From Actinomycetes bacterium (GTDB taxonomy: Bacteria; Actinomycetota; Acidimicrobiia; Acidimicrobiales; Acidimicrobiaceae), in NCBI GenBank assembly GCA_021833085.1, contig JAKBGL010000078.1:1-6116 (forward strand): 6,116 nucleotides of DNA, written 5' to 3'. Position numbers and translations under genes: made by a program. Positions 1 to 5,900 of this stretch are shown one piece after another. The notes below the pieces were generated by a model. The model saw only the letters and a program-made list of their open reading frames with translations, ran no database searches and was not told the DNA's origin. How positions within the stretch are numbered: position 1 is the stretch's first letter; each line of letters opens with the position of its first letter.

Positions 1-68
1 TGAGGTCAGCTACCAATGCAACCTGAACCACTGGAACACTCCACGAGGTCGGGACCGACAAACCCCGT

Positions 69-90
69 GCGTTACGATAGCGTTACGATA
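69..90 (+). repeat. Perfect 11-bp tandem duplication at a start codon
   Basis: The word GCGTTACGATA occurs twice without a gap, at 69-79 and 80-90, and the last A of the second copy is the A of the ATG of the zinc-finger gene. No purine-rich ribosome binding site is visible in or just before the duplication. It looks like a recent slippage or duplication event in the leader of the gene. Confidence 0.9.
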
Positions 91-383
91 TGAGTGTTAT
101 CGCCTGTGCATGGTGTGGTCTTCCCTTCGAATCCTCTGGCCGTCGCAAGTTTCACTCGAATAGCTGTCGTCAGACGGCCTATCGGGTTCGCAAGAGTTCG
201 GGTGCTCCCAACTCTGAGCCCAGTGCCCGACGCATTGAGATCGTGTATGAGTGTCCGCGCTGTGAGAGCCGCTACCTCGGTATTCGCAGATGTCCGGATT
301 GCAATCTGTTCTGCGCTCGGATTGGACCTGGAGGCTTATGTCCACACTGTGACGAACCGGTCGCACTTGGAGATCTCGGGTGA
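90..383 (+). CDS. Small multi-zinc-finger/zinc-ribbon protein
   Basis: A 97-residue, Arg-rich soluble protein with no signal peptide or membrane segment. The N-terminal module has C6-x2-C9 and H22-x3-C26 in a context (GRRKFHSNSCRQTAYRVRK) typical of short actinobacterial zinc-finger proteins where Cys/His pairs precede an Arg-rich helix; nucleic-acid binding is plausible. A second, zinc-ribbon-like module has C55-x2-C58, C68-x2-C71, C75 and C84-x2-C87, enough for about two more metal sites. The linker (36-50) is Ser/Pro-rich. The start is ATG at 90, directly after an 11-bp tandem duplication and without a recognisable ribosome binding site, so translation may be leaderless or coupled to something upstream. 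IS21-like end repeats downstream suggest that it is a passenger or accessory gene of a mobile element. The protein reading is well supported by the Cys pattern; the function is unknown. Confidence 0.72.
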   Translation: MSVIACAWCGLPFESSGRRKFHSNSCRQTAYRVRKSSGAPNSEPSARRIEIVYECPRCESRYLGIRRCPDCNLFCARIGPGGLCPHCDEPVALGDLG

Positions 384-915
384 CTGACGAACGTGGTGTG
401 TTCGACACATACACGCTATTTGGGTCCTCCGATGCTTGGAGGCATGTCAGGCCTTGTTGGCTTCCGACAGGGACCGAATAGTTCTGGATGTAGTACACGA
501 CTGGTGACACTCAGCTGAGCTCCAGATTGGGCCGAACGCAAAGCATTCTCGCTTGAACCTACGTAGTAGGTAGAGGAGGTGAACCGTAGGACTCTCCTCG
601 AGGCTAGGAGTCTTCACCAAAACCAAGACGATTCATAACTCCCTCCTTTACGTGTGAACTCAGGAACCAAGTAGGTTATACTGCACGGGTGAGAGTGGGG
701 CCAAATACCTCAACTGCACTGGGGCCAAATAGGTCGATTGTTTTCATACAAATCTAAAACCGCTGCGAAACACCTAAAATCTCGAAGGAATAGTAAAAGG
801 TTGTATACGATATCGATAAAGAAGTAACGCAGTCGGATCTGTCAAAGCATGCGCCTAAATATTGACACAGTCACAAAACTAAACCAAGAATTTCGTACAC
901 TATCCAAGGTTAGCA
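384..915. other. Gene-free stretch holding small hairpins and IS-end repeats
   Basis: No credible gene was found on either strand. Small inverted repeats follow the zinc-finger gene: TGTGT/ACACA at 397-409, CCTCC/GGAGG at 426-442, a perfect ACCTAC-GTA-GTAGGT at 557-571, and a bulged one with GGTGAA (579-584) against TTCACC (612-617) enclosing a second arm pair. None is followed by a T run. The 12-bp direct repeats at 696-731 are listed separately. At 840-867 TGTCAA and TTGACA form 6-bp arms that could mark the 3' end of the paiB transcript, but weakly. A 36-codon open stretch over 828-938 runs into the end of paiB and has no start signal; I do not call it. Confidence 0.6.
696..731 (+). repeat. 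Two 12-bp direct repeats, IS21-like terminal repeat
   Basis: TGGGGCCAAATA is present at 696-707 and again at 720-731, a period of 24 bp. CTGCAC also recurs at 681-686 and 714-719. Known: IS21-family ends contain repeated transposase binding sites of this general layout, and words built on GGGGCCAAAT are what I would expect in actinobacterial members. Inferred: these are the inner repeats of the right end. No matching inverted copy (TATTTGGCCCCA) occurs elsewhere in the window. Confidence 0.5.
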
Positions 916-1539
916 CTACTCCTGCACTCGGTTCATAGCTTCGTACATCGGGAACTCCGAACGCCGATGCATGTCAAGACGGACAGCCTCGGCGTCCGCT
1001 TTTGGACGATTTTGACTCAGCTTATACTTAGCCTCGATGCCAGTGATAACAAACTCTATACCCACAATGGCTCTCAGCTGTGATTCAATAAATTCCTCCG
1101 GAGCATCGGAAACACTCCACGGTTGTTCAGAGACAGCTTCGAAATGATCCGTCAACTTGGTCACCACATCTCTTATCCAAAGAGTCTCTTCGTGCACCAC
1201 AATGGTACCCTTTAGGTGAACGGTCACGTAGTTCCACGTCGGAACCACCTTGTGGTGCTCCTTCTTCGATGGATATACACTTGGAGATACATAGGCACTA
1301 GGACCTCGTATAATTACCAATCCTTGAGACCCATCAGAAGACTTCCAGTGAGGATTTGCTCGAGCGACATGACCCAAAAGGGTGCCTTTATCAAAACCAT
1401 TTGGATCAAATATGAACGGAAGCGACGTTATTTGGAACTCACCGCCGTCATGAGTAATAAGGTCACTTGCCCCCGATGCCAATATCGTTGAGACGATCTC
1501 CTCTTGAGAGGGTGCGGAAAAGTGGTTTGGGATATACAT
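916..1539 (-). CDS. paiB: PaiB-family FMN-binding (negative transcriptional regulator) protein
   Basis: A 207-residue cytoplasmic protein, the same size as Bacillus subtilis PaiB, so it looks complete. The family has a flavin-reductase-like split-barrel fold that binds FMN. B. subtilis PaiB is reported to repress sporulation and protease genes beside the acetyltransferase PaiA; many homologues have no known target. Diagnostic motifs run in the right order: MYIPNHF at the N-terminus, GHVARANPHW (56-65), GPSAYVSPSVYPSK (79-92), VVPTWNYVTVH (98-108), WSVSDAP (141-147), IVGIEF (158-163) and K-x-KLSQNRP (171-179). No paiA or other acetyltransferase is adjacent. The ATG at 1537-1539 is the family start; the upstream AAAGTAG is a poor ribosome binding site. 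The nearest gene, the GntR regulator, is on the same strand but 497 bp away with a hairpin between them, so co-transcription is unlikely. Family assignment is sure; a DNA-binding regulatory role is not. Confidence 0.93.
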   Translation of the reverse strand: MYIPNHFSAPSQEEIVSTILASGASDLITHDGGEFQITSLPFIFDPNGFDKGTLLGHVARANPHWKSSDGSQGLVIIRGPSAYVSPSVYPSKKEHHKVVPTWNYVTVHLKGTIVVHEETLWIRDVVTKLTDHFEAVSEQPWSVSDAPEEFIESQLRAIVGIEFVITGIEAKYKLSQNRPKADAEAVRLDMHRRSEFPMYEAMNRVQE

Positions 1540-2036
1540 AGAACTACTTTAGGCGAGTGAAAAAACGATTACACGCGTTCTTTGCTTTCAAAAAGTCCAC
1601 CTTCACGTGGAGTTGGAATATAAATCTATTCAATTCCGCCGAACGTAAGACTATCGACCAAATATTTGTCAGAGGAAATCCTATCGTGGTTCAAACTGAA
1701 CACTTCAGAATATGCCTTCTGGAAACTCACTTCTAGCAATCAGGTACACAACGAGGGCGAAGGAGGAGCGTAGGTGGTGATAAGTTTTGGCGACACCAAG
1801 ACGACCTCGCGCAGCCGCCACTGACGGCGATCTTTGGATAACCACTTCCTTAGCACCCACAACGTCTGAATCTGAAGATTGACTAGGAGTCTCCCAGCTG
1901 GAGAGGTGAACCGTTCTTGTCGTTGCTTCAAGAACCCTAAAGTAGTGCCTCAAAAGCCTAAGAACAAATGACCTCGGGCTACTAAAGACGGAAGACGAAT
2001 GTGGCAAGAGCATATGGGATGCTTCTGAGTGCTATT
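1540..2036. other. Intergenic stretch between paiB and the GntR gene, with an unassigned small ORF
   Basis: The longest minus-strand frame here is 1705-2013 (102 codons, ATG at 2011-2013), 23 nt after the GntR stop. It is Ser/Arg-rich, has no ribosome binding site, and matches no family I recognise. A second frame (1740-1931, 63 codons) overlaps it. I read the stretch as probably non-coding or decayed. A perfect 10-bp palindrome, CAAATATTTG, lies at 1659-1668, about 120 bp upstream of paiB, and could be a protein-binding site. No convincing -35/-10 pair for paiB was found. Confidence 0.5.
1590..1611 (-). terminator. Weak intrinsic terminator candidate, minus strand
   Basis: Read on the minus strand, TCCAC (1611-1607), a 6-nt loop, GTGGA (1600-1596), then a C and five T (1594-1590). 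The stem is only 5 bp, but the T run is in the right place. It lies between the GntR gene and paiB and about 50 nt upstream of the paiB start, so it would separate the two transcripts. Confidence 0.35.
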
Positions 2037-2804
2037 TTATCCCTCAGCGTCATCATTCATAAGAAAGCCGGAGAGCGAGAGATCCACTAACCCAATCCGA
2101 CTCCTCTCACAGTGTTCCGCCATTAACTGATGTGCTCTCTCAGCTTTACCGTCCACGATAGCCTCGACAATCGAGGCGTGCTCTTCCCAAGACGCCGGAG
2201 CTCTCATTATCGCAATGGCACCAAAGTACCAACGAACACGTTCTTCAATCAAGGCTGCCATCTCCGCTAAGACACCATTACCCGGCAAGCGCACTATGAC
2301 AGAGTGCAGGTCTGCATTCCTATCTATAATCTTGCCAGCCACTCCACTTGAAACCTCAGCTAGGCCCTCATGAAAGATTTGTGTCAACCGCTGGAGATTC
2401 TCAGGGCTAACCTTTCCGTTCGCTGCCATCAAAGCTGCTTGTCTAGCAGCTTCGGCTTCGAGTACAGTTCTAACACTAAATACTTCGTCAACCTCTTTTG
2501 TCGTTGGTGTATGCACGAAGGCTCCAAATCCCCGTCGTAAGTCAACCCAACCACCTTGAGCTAAGAGCTGAAGTGCCTCGCGAACCGGTAGGCGGCTAAC
2601 GCCTAAAGATATAGCAAGTTCTGTCTCTACTAAGTGCATACCAAAGCCGAGTTCACCGCTTAGAATATGCGATTTTATTGACTCAGCAATCTCAACTCTT
2701 AGAGGATCTGGCCTAGTTACTCGTCCAAGTCCTTGAGGTAATCGAGAGTCGGAGGACGAACGCAATGCACTCTCTACCGAGCTTGGCAGCTCCACTGAGA
2801 TCAT
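2037..2804 (-). CDS. GntR-family transcriptional regulator, FadR type with FCD ligand domain
   Basis: A 255-residue cytoplasmic DNA-binding protein. After a 30-residue Ser-rich leader, the GntR winged helix-turn-helix covers about 33-100, with helices in ETELAISLGVSRLPVREAL (60-78) and the wing near RRGFGAFVHTP (90-100). The all-helical FCD effector domain covers about 105-235. FCD domains bind small carboxylates, often through a metal held by Asp-x3-His and two further His. Here H167, H209 and H231 are present with the usual 22-residue gap between the last two, but the expected Asp is N163 (D161 and D165 are close), as in some family members. The effector cannot be named. The ATG at 2804 has a strong ribosome binding site, and a nested inverted repeat lies upstream, suggesting autoregulation. 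The nearest gene on the other side is the divergent aldo/keto reductase, about 670 bp away, a possible but unproven target. Confidence 0.95.
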   Translation of the reverse strand: MISVELPSSVESALRSSSDSRLPQGLGRVTRPDPLRVEIAESIKSHILSGELGFGMHLVETELAISLGVSRLPVREALQLLAQGGWVDLRRGFGAFVHTPTTKEVDEVFSVRTVLEAEAARQAALMAANGKVSPENLQRLTQIFHEGLAEVSSGVAGKIIDRNADLHSVIVRLPGNGVLAEMAALIEERVRWYFGAIAIMRAPASWEEHASIVEAIVDGKAERAHQLMAEHCERSRIGLVDLSLSGFLMNDDAEG

Positions 2805-2810
2805 ATCTTC

Positions 2811-2815
2811 CCTCC
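2811..2815 (-). promoter_or_regulatory. Ribosome binding site of the GntR gene
   Basis: GGAGG on the minus strand ends 6 nt before the ATG at 2804-2802. It is the best Shine-Dalgarno site in the window and fixes the start of the regulator, including its Ser-rich N-terminal leader. Confidence 0.85.
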
Positions 2816-2882
2816 AACCAACTTTCCGTGTGTTAACTAGGCACTTTTACCGCACTCCGGCTCCAAAATAATACAGCATATC

Positions 2883-2938
2883 CTTGAAAGCGTGCCGACT
2901 TATACTATATCCAGGTACATATAAGCCTTATTTTCAAG
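2883..2938. promoter_or_regulatory. Nested inverted repeat upstream of the GntR gene, candidate operator
   Basis: Outer arms CTTGAAA (2883-2889) and TTTCAAG (2932-2938) enclose inner arms CTTATA (2899-2904) and TATAAG (2920-2925). The two symmetry centres differ by about 1.5 bp, so this is an imperfect nested dyad. On the minus strand the area also holds TTGACT (2942-2937) and AT-rich words resembling -10 elements (TATAGT), but no pair with normal 16-18 bp spacing. Position (about 80-135 bp before the start codon) and symmetry fit a regulator site; binding by this GntR protein is inferred only. FadR-type operators are usually shorter, so another factor is possible. Confidence 0.4.
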
Positions 2939-3443
2939 TCAAGTAACATATTCACCGTAACACAATCACCTATACTTGCCAAATTCGGTATCAACATGTC
3001 ATCAAAGACCGTACCGTACCTTATTGCTATCTCCAAGACAGTTACCAGTTCCACACTCTAACTTTTGGGGGGACTGCCACTAAAACTTCAGCGTTACACC
3101 ACAAAAGCTAGATATCGATAGATCTTTCAGAAATAACAGATAGAGAAGAAACCTTGAAAAATAAGGAGTGAAAACTTCAAAGAGCTGCTGGCGGGCTTTA
3201 CCTAACGACTCATTTCGCAGCCAGCCAGCTTCGACTAATGACCAAAATACTTCACGCGCAAGATTTACGATACGGTTTAACCTCATTATCACTATCACGA
3301 TTCGAGTTCACCCGTTACGAAACTTAGATTCCTTTGACACAGAGCATTAGGAGATCCCTGAACTTTCTCTTAAAGGAACTCGATAGTAATGAGGCGTGCC
3401 ACCAAGATTTAACGAGCCAACGAGTAGACTAGTTTCAAATTAC
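2939..3443. other. Long gene-poor stretch between the GntR gene and the aldo/keto reductase
   Basis: No gene can be supported. Two minus-strand frames look mildly protein-like: 3080-3298 (GTG start, 72 codons, beginning MIVIMRLNRIVNLAREVF, with a GGGTGA at doubtful distance) and 2905-3054 (GTG start, 49 codons, with FDDMLIPNLASIGDCVTVNM, no ribosome binding site). They are in different frames and could be pieces of one decayed gene, or chance. The plus frame 3168-3350 is the overlapping shadow of the first. I recognise no family in any of them. Confidence 0.45.
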
Positions 3444-3464
3444 AAGTATTAAGTATTAAGTATT
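3444..3464 (+). repeat. Three perfect copies of a 7-bp tandem repeat before the aldo/keto reductase
   Basis: AAGTATT is repeated at 3444-3450, 3451-3457 and 3458-3464, ending 3 nt before the ribosome binding site. Each unit and junction creates a TATTAA word resembling a -10 box. TAGACT at 3425-3430 is 16 bp before the first of these (3447-3452) and could serve as -35, though each hexamer matches only four of six consensus positions. Changes in copy number by slippage would shift promoter spacing or leader length by 7 bp. Confidence 0.85.
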
Positions 3465-3467
3465 AGT

Positions 3468-3472
3468 AGGAG
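3468..3472 (+). promoter_or_regulatory. Ribosome binding site deciding the TTG start of the reductase
   Basis: AGGAG lies 6 nt before TTG at 3479-3481. Its spacing, and the family-typical N-terminus ([11 protein letters not shown]) encoded from this TTG, decide for it; the next in-frame ATG lies beyond the conserved [12 protein letters not shown] segment's beginning. Confidence 0.8.
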
Positions 3473-3478
3473 AACCCG

Positions 3479-4459
3479 TTGAAACAAAGAGCGCTTGGGA
3501 ATCAAGGATTAACGGTGGCTGAAATAGGCCTCGGTTGTATGGGCATGAGTGAATTTTACGGGAACTCTGACGAAGCCAGCAACATTGAGGTCATCCATCG
3601 CGCTATCGATCTTGGTGCTATCCATCTAGATACAGCGGATATGTACGGCCCATTCCGCAATGAAGAGCTCGTAGGCAAAGCTATCACCGGCCGTCGTAGC
3701 GAGGTGATTATTGCTACAAAATTTGGAAATGTACGAGGTCAGTCAGGTGAGTTTCTTGGTGTTCGCGGTGACCCCGAGTACGTCCGCAAATCCTGCGAAG
3801 CATCACTTGCACGCCTAAATATTGAGACGATAGACCTCTACTATCAACATCGAGTAGATACGAAAGTGCCAATCGAAGAGACCGTGGGAGCCATGGCACA
3901 ACTCGTCCAAGAGGGTAAAGTTCGGTACCTCGGACTTTCAGAGGCCTCCGCAGCAACCATAAGGAAAGCGCACAAAGTTCACCCAATTACAGCTTTGCAA
4001 AGTGAGTACTCTCTCTGGACACGAGATCCAGAGGACGCGATCCTCGATACCATTACCGAGTTGTGTATCGGCTTTGTCGCTTACTCGCCCTTAGGGAGAG
4101 GATTCCTCACCGGTAGGTTCAAAGATGTTTCAGACCTAAGTGAAAACGATGGACGGAAACGACATCCTAGATTCCAAGAAGATAACTTCAATAGGAATTT
4201 AGGACTCGTAGAGCACGTCAAAACTCTTGCAAAGTCGAAAGGTGTAACGCCCGCCCAGATTGCCCTCTCTTGGGTATTAGCTCAGAACCCCAATATAGTT
4301 ACTATTCCAGGTACAAGATCGATCGCCCGACTCGAAGAGAACATTGCCGCTGGCGAAGTAACGCTGACGCAACAAGATCTCATAGAGATCGACTCCTTGT
4401 TTCCAAGAGGTGTTACCGCTGGTGATCGCTACCCTGACATGTCAACTGTAAACCGTTAG
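3479..4459 (+). CDS. Aldo/keto reductase, NADP(H)-dependent
   Basis: A complete 326-residue soluble (alpha/beta)8-barrel oxidoreductase that reduces aldehydes or ketones with NADPH. It belongs to the group with the [12 protein letters not shown] start (18-28 region), as in AKR13-like and plant-type pyridoxal or auxin-induced reductases. The catalytic tetrad is intact: D51 and Y56 in [10 protein letters not shown]81 in IIATKFG, and H124 in YYQHRVD. The [12 protein letters not shown] loop is at 201-212. The cofactor-phosphate segment is [16 protein letters not shown] (276-291), with R280, R284 and N288 as the usual NADP contacts. The substrate cannot be deduced. Translation starts at TTG with a good ribosome binding site. 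Three 7-bp repeats lie just upstream and a strong hairpin lies 130 bp downstream, so it is probably a single-gene transcript. The divergent GntR regulator is the nearest candidate controller. Confidence 0.96.
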   Translation: MKQRALGNQGLTVAEIGLGCMGMSEFYGNSDEASNIEVIHRAIDLGAIHLDTADMYGPFRNEELVGKAITGRRSEVIIATKFGNVRGQSGEFLGVRGDPEYVRKSCEASLARLNIETIDLYYQHRVDTKVPIEETVGAMAQLVQEGKVRYLGLSEASAATIRKAHKVHPITALQSEYSLWTRDPEDAILDTITELCIGFVAYSPLGRGFLTGRFKDVSDLSENDGRKRHPRFQEDNFNRNLGLVEHVKTLAKSKGVTPAQIALSWVLAQNPNIVTIPGTRSIARLEENIAAGEVTLTQQDLIEIDSLFPRGVTAGDRYPDMSTVNR

Positions 4460-5092
4460 GCAAAGTAGGAGGCGTTTACCTAGGTATTAAGGTTGAAAAT
4501 AACCTACTGCGTATGGTCAGCCGAAAAGTTCAGGTTTACTAGATTGACGTAAAGCTACGCTTGCCAACTTCGAATTAAACGCAAGTTAAGAACGCTCTAG
4601 GCATCGATTCTGCCTAAAGCGTTCTCTCGACCTACACCTCCTTGAACGCTTGTCCACATATAAAGACATAGCACGGAGATTTGAAAGCGCATCAGAGCTA
4701 TCTTGGCTTCGACACCCCAACTTCAACACTTCGTGACATCTCTCAAGGAGTCTCCGATGTCCTTAATGCCACCTATGTTGTCGACATTTTTCCATTCTAG
4801 CCTTTCCACGAGCAAAGAGTAGCGACTGACATGATAAAGCTAACGATATAAAAATGCAAGCGCTCAAAACTTAGATCGATTCGCATTGGTTTTCTTAGAT
4901 ACTCGATGTAATTGGCAACGGACTGACTCCTTAGGTTTACTTGTGCTTAGCAGTTGGCTCCAGACCTTAAAAGACAGTCATTTCAATCGATCCATGGGTT
5001 CTTTAGTTGTTAAACCAGTCCAAATCTTACATACATAAAAGTGTGGCTCATTAAAGAAATGAACTCCCTAAAAAGAACCACGGGGAAAAGAT
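4460..5092. other. Gene-free stretch with protein-like fragments
   Basis: No intact gene. After the reductase stop there is an AGGAGG (4467-4472) with no start codon at useful distance and a perfect 10-bp palindrome, TACCTAGGTA (4477-4486). Past the 4589-4625 hairpin, two plus-strand frames read like real protein. One is open over 4590-4733 and includes LLERLSTYKDIARRFESA. The other is open over 4672-4797 and includes STLRDISQGVSDVLNATYVV. Joining them near 4725 would need a 1-nt frame change. I recognise no family; the fragments may be the remains of one gene. Nothing can be supported between 4801 and 5092. Confidence 0.45.
4589..4625. terminator. Long hairpin downstream of the aldo/keto reductase
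   Basis: AGAACGCT (4589-4596) pairs with AGCGTTCT (4618-4625), and TAGGCA (4598-4603) with TGCCTA (4611-4616), leaving one C/A mismatch and a 7-nt loop: 14 bp of stem. There is no T run on either side, so it is not a classical intrinsic terminator, but it is by far the strongest hairpin in the window. Being 130 bp past the reductase stop, it may end or protect that transcript; U-less hairpin terminators have been proposed in actinobacteria. It could also be a remnant of a mobile-element end. Confidence 0.5.
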
Positions 5093-5491
5093 CTAAGTCT
5101 TGCGAACTCTATTTCTATTTATTGTCTCCATGAGAGTACCGCTGACACTATCCGCCAAGGTGCGAACTAACGTTTCGTCACATTTATCTTTAAGTCGCGA
5201 ACTGTATCGAAACAAGCACTACCGAACTCCTTCCAATGGCCACGAAAACTCCGTAGATCTCTTATCCACGACTATCATTGTGGTCCATGCGAGGTCACGA
5301 GAACTCTCCGTTACTTCCAGGTCCACTTCCCTCTCGAAACGTTTGGTTTATAGCTACATGAGTGGCACCACCCCCTGTCCACTTGCTGCGTCACCGCGTA
5401 GGATCATTAGCTTGTCGCTCAGCAATACCTTGGGCCTTCCTTGTTTGTCATGGAAGAAGTTCGAGCTACCGGACTCGCGTGTGGTCTCAGA
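5093..5491 (-). pseudogene. Degraded minus-strand coding sequence with internal stops, family unknown
   Basis: One minus-strand frame runs from 5491 to a final TAG at 5093-5095, interrupted by TAG (5354-5356), TAA (5348-5350) and TAG (5219-5221). Between stops the translation looks like genuine soluble protein, balanced in charged and hydrophobic residues: HDKQGRPKVLLSDKLMILRG, then TKRFEREVDLEVTESSRD and WTTMIVVDKRSTEFSWPLEG, and a plausible C-terminus, LADSVSGTLMETINRNRVRK. The opposite frame is open for 131 codons (5100-5495, TTG start) but about 18% Ser, the usual sign of an antisense shadow. I know no family for it. The 5' part would abut the start of the DUF4440 gene, divergently. It may instead be chance, hence the moderate confidence. 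Confidence 0.42.
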
Positions 5492-5512
5492 CTAACTGAT
5501 ATAGTGGCCAAC

Positions 5513-5872
5513 ATGCTAAATAATGAGGAGTTAACCGAAGTCGTACGCCGCGAGCAGCAAATGCTGGATCCAGCCATTCGCGCATCGGGTGCACGCGTGC
5601 TAGAGTTGTTGCACCCTGACTTCGTCGAATACGGGGCATCCGGACAAATCTGGGATCGCACCTCGATCATTGCGGCGTTGAGTGCCGAGCCGGGAGTATC
5701 TAGAGAAGGCACCAACTTCTCACCCGTAGCGCTAGCAGACAATGTAGTACTCCTCACCTACCGAATCATGGGTAAATCTGGTTCTCTCCGTAGCTCAGTA
5801 TGGATTAAAGACTTAGGATCCGACTGGCGCATTCGATTCCATCAAGGCACGAGCTCAACGACAAACGAATAA
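5513..5872 (+). CDS. DUF4440 / NTF2-like (SnoaL-like) small protein
   Basis: A 119-residue cytoplasmic protein of the NTF2-like cone-fold superfamily, close to the DUF4440 group. Members are small dimeric pocket proteins, some enzymes and many of unknown role. Seen: a leading helix (LTEVVRREQQMLDP, 7-20), then ELLHPDFVEYGASGQIWDR (31-49), a second helix SIIAALSAEP (51-60), and the beta strands VVLLTYR (78-84) and RSSVWIKDLGSDWRIRFHQG (93-112), in the order and spacing of the family. The frame is open further upstream to TTG at 5441 and ATG at 5450, but those extra 24 residues are not family-like. I chose ATG at 5513, although none of the options has a good ribosome binding site. It stands alone; no neighbour hints at a substrate. 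Confidence 0.88.
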   Translation: MLNNEELTEVVRREQQMLDPAIRASGARVLELLHPDFVEYGASGQIWDRTSIIAALSAEPGVSREGTNFSPVALADNVVLLTYRIMGKSGSLRSSVWIKDLGSDWRIRFHQGTSSTTNE

Positions 5873-5900
5873 AGCCTGATCTATTCCCCTCCTCGTTGAG
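5854..5900 (+). terminator. Weak inverted repeat around the DUF4440 stop codon
   Basis: CTCAACGA (5854-5861) and TCGTTGAG (5893-5900) are perfect 8-bp arms separated by 31 nt that include the stop codon at 5870-5872. The long loop and the lack of a T run make a terminator role doubtful, but it is the only symmetric element at this gene end. Confidence 0.25.

Larger units (their letters stand above)
1..746 (+). mobile_element. Probable right end of an IS21-like insertion sequence (partial)
   Basis: Seen: a small Cys-rich gene (90-383), then about 310 bp without a gene, then two direct copies of a 12-bp word at 696-707 and 720-731. Known: IS21-family elements carry several short repeats inside each end, and their tips usually read TG...CA. 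Inferred: this is the distal end of such an element, with istA and istB to the left of the window and the tip close to the CA at 745-746. No transposase or IstB sequence lies in the window, and the opposite end and target duplication cannot be seen, so the outer boundary and even the element type are tentative. Confidence 0.35.

Noticed and set aside
97..510. 137-codon minus-strand ORF
   Set aside because: It lies antisense to the zinc-finger gene, whose ordered Cys pairs clearly mark the plus frame as coding; rich in Ser, Asp and Arg with no motif.
1216..1491. 91-codon plus-strand ORF ending in a CPRC motif
   Set aside because: It lies wholly opposite the well-supported PaiB gene; the Cys pair is coincidental.
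1705..2013. 102-codon minus-strand ORF just downstream of the GntR gene
   Set aside because: No ribosome binding site, Ser/Arg-rich, no recognised family, and an overlapping open frame of similar quality; described only in the intergenic entry.
916..2804. GntR regulator and PaiB as a co-transcribed regulatory pair
   Set aside because: Same strand, but 497 bp apart with a terminator-like hairpin in between and no shared pathway visible.
3714..3986. 90-codon minus-strand ORF
   Set aside because: It lies within the aldo/keto reductase gene on the opposite strand and shows no family features.
5100..5495. 131-codon plus-strand ORF with TTG start
   Set aside because: About 18% Ser, no ribosome binding site, no family resemblance, and codon-aligned opposite a more protein-like minus-strand frame; judged an antisense shadow.
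3479..5872. Reductase and DUF4440 gene as one operon
   Set aside because: They are about 1 kb apart with a long hairpin, degraded DNA and an opposing pseudogene candidate between them.
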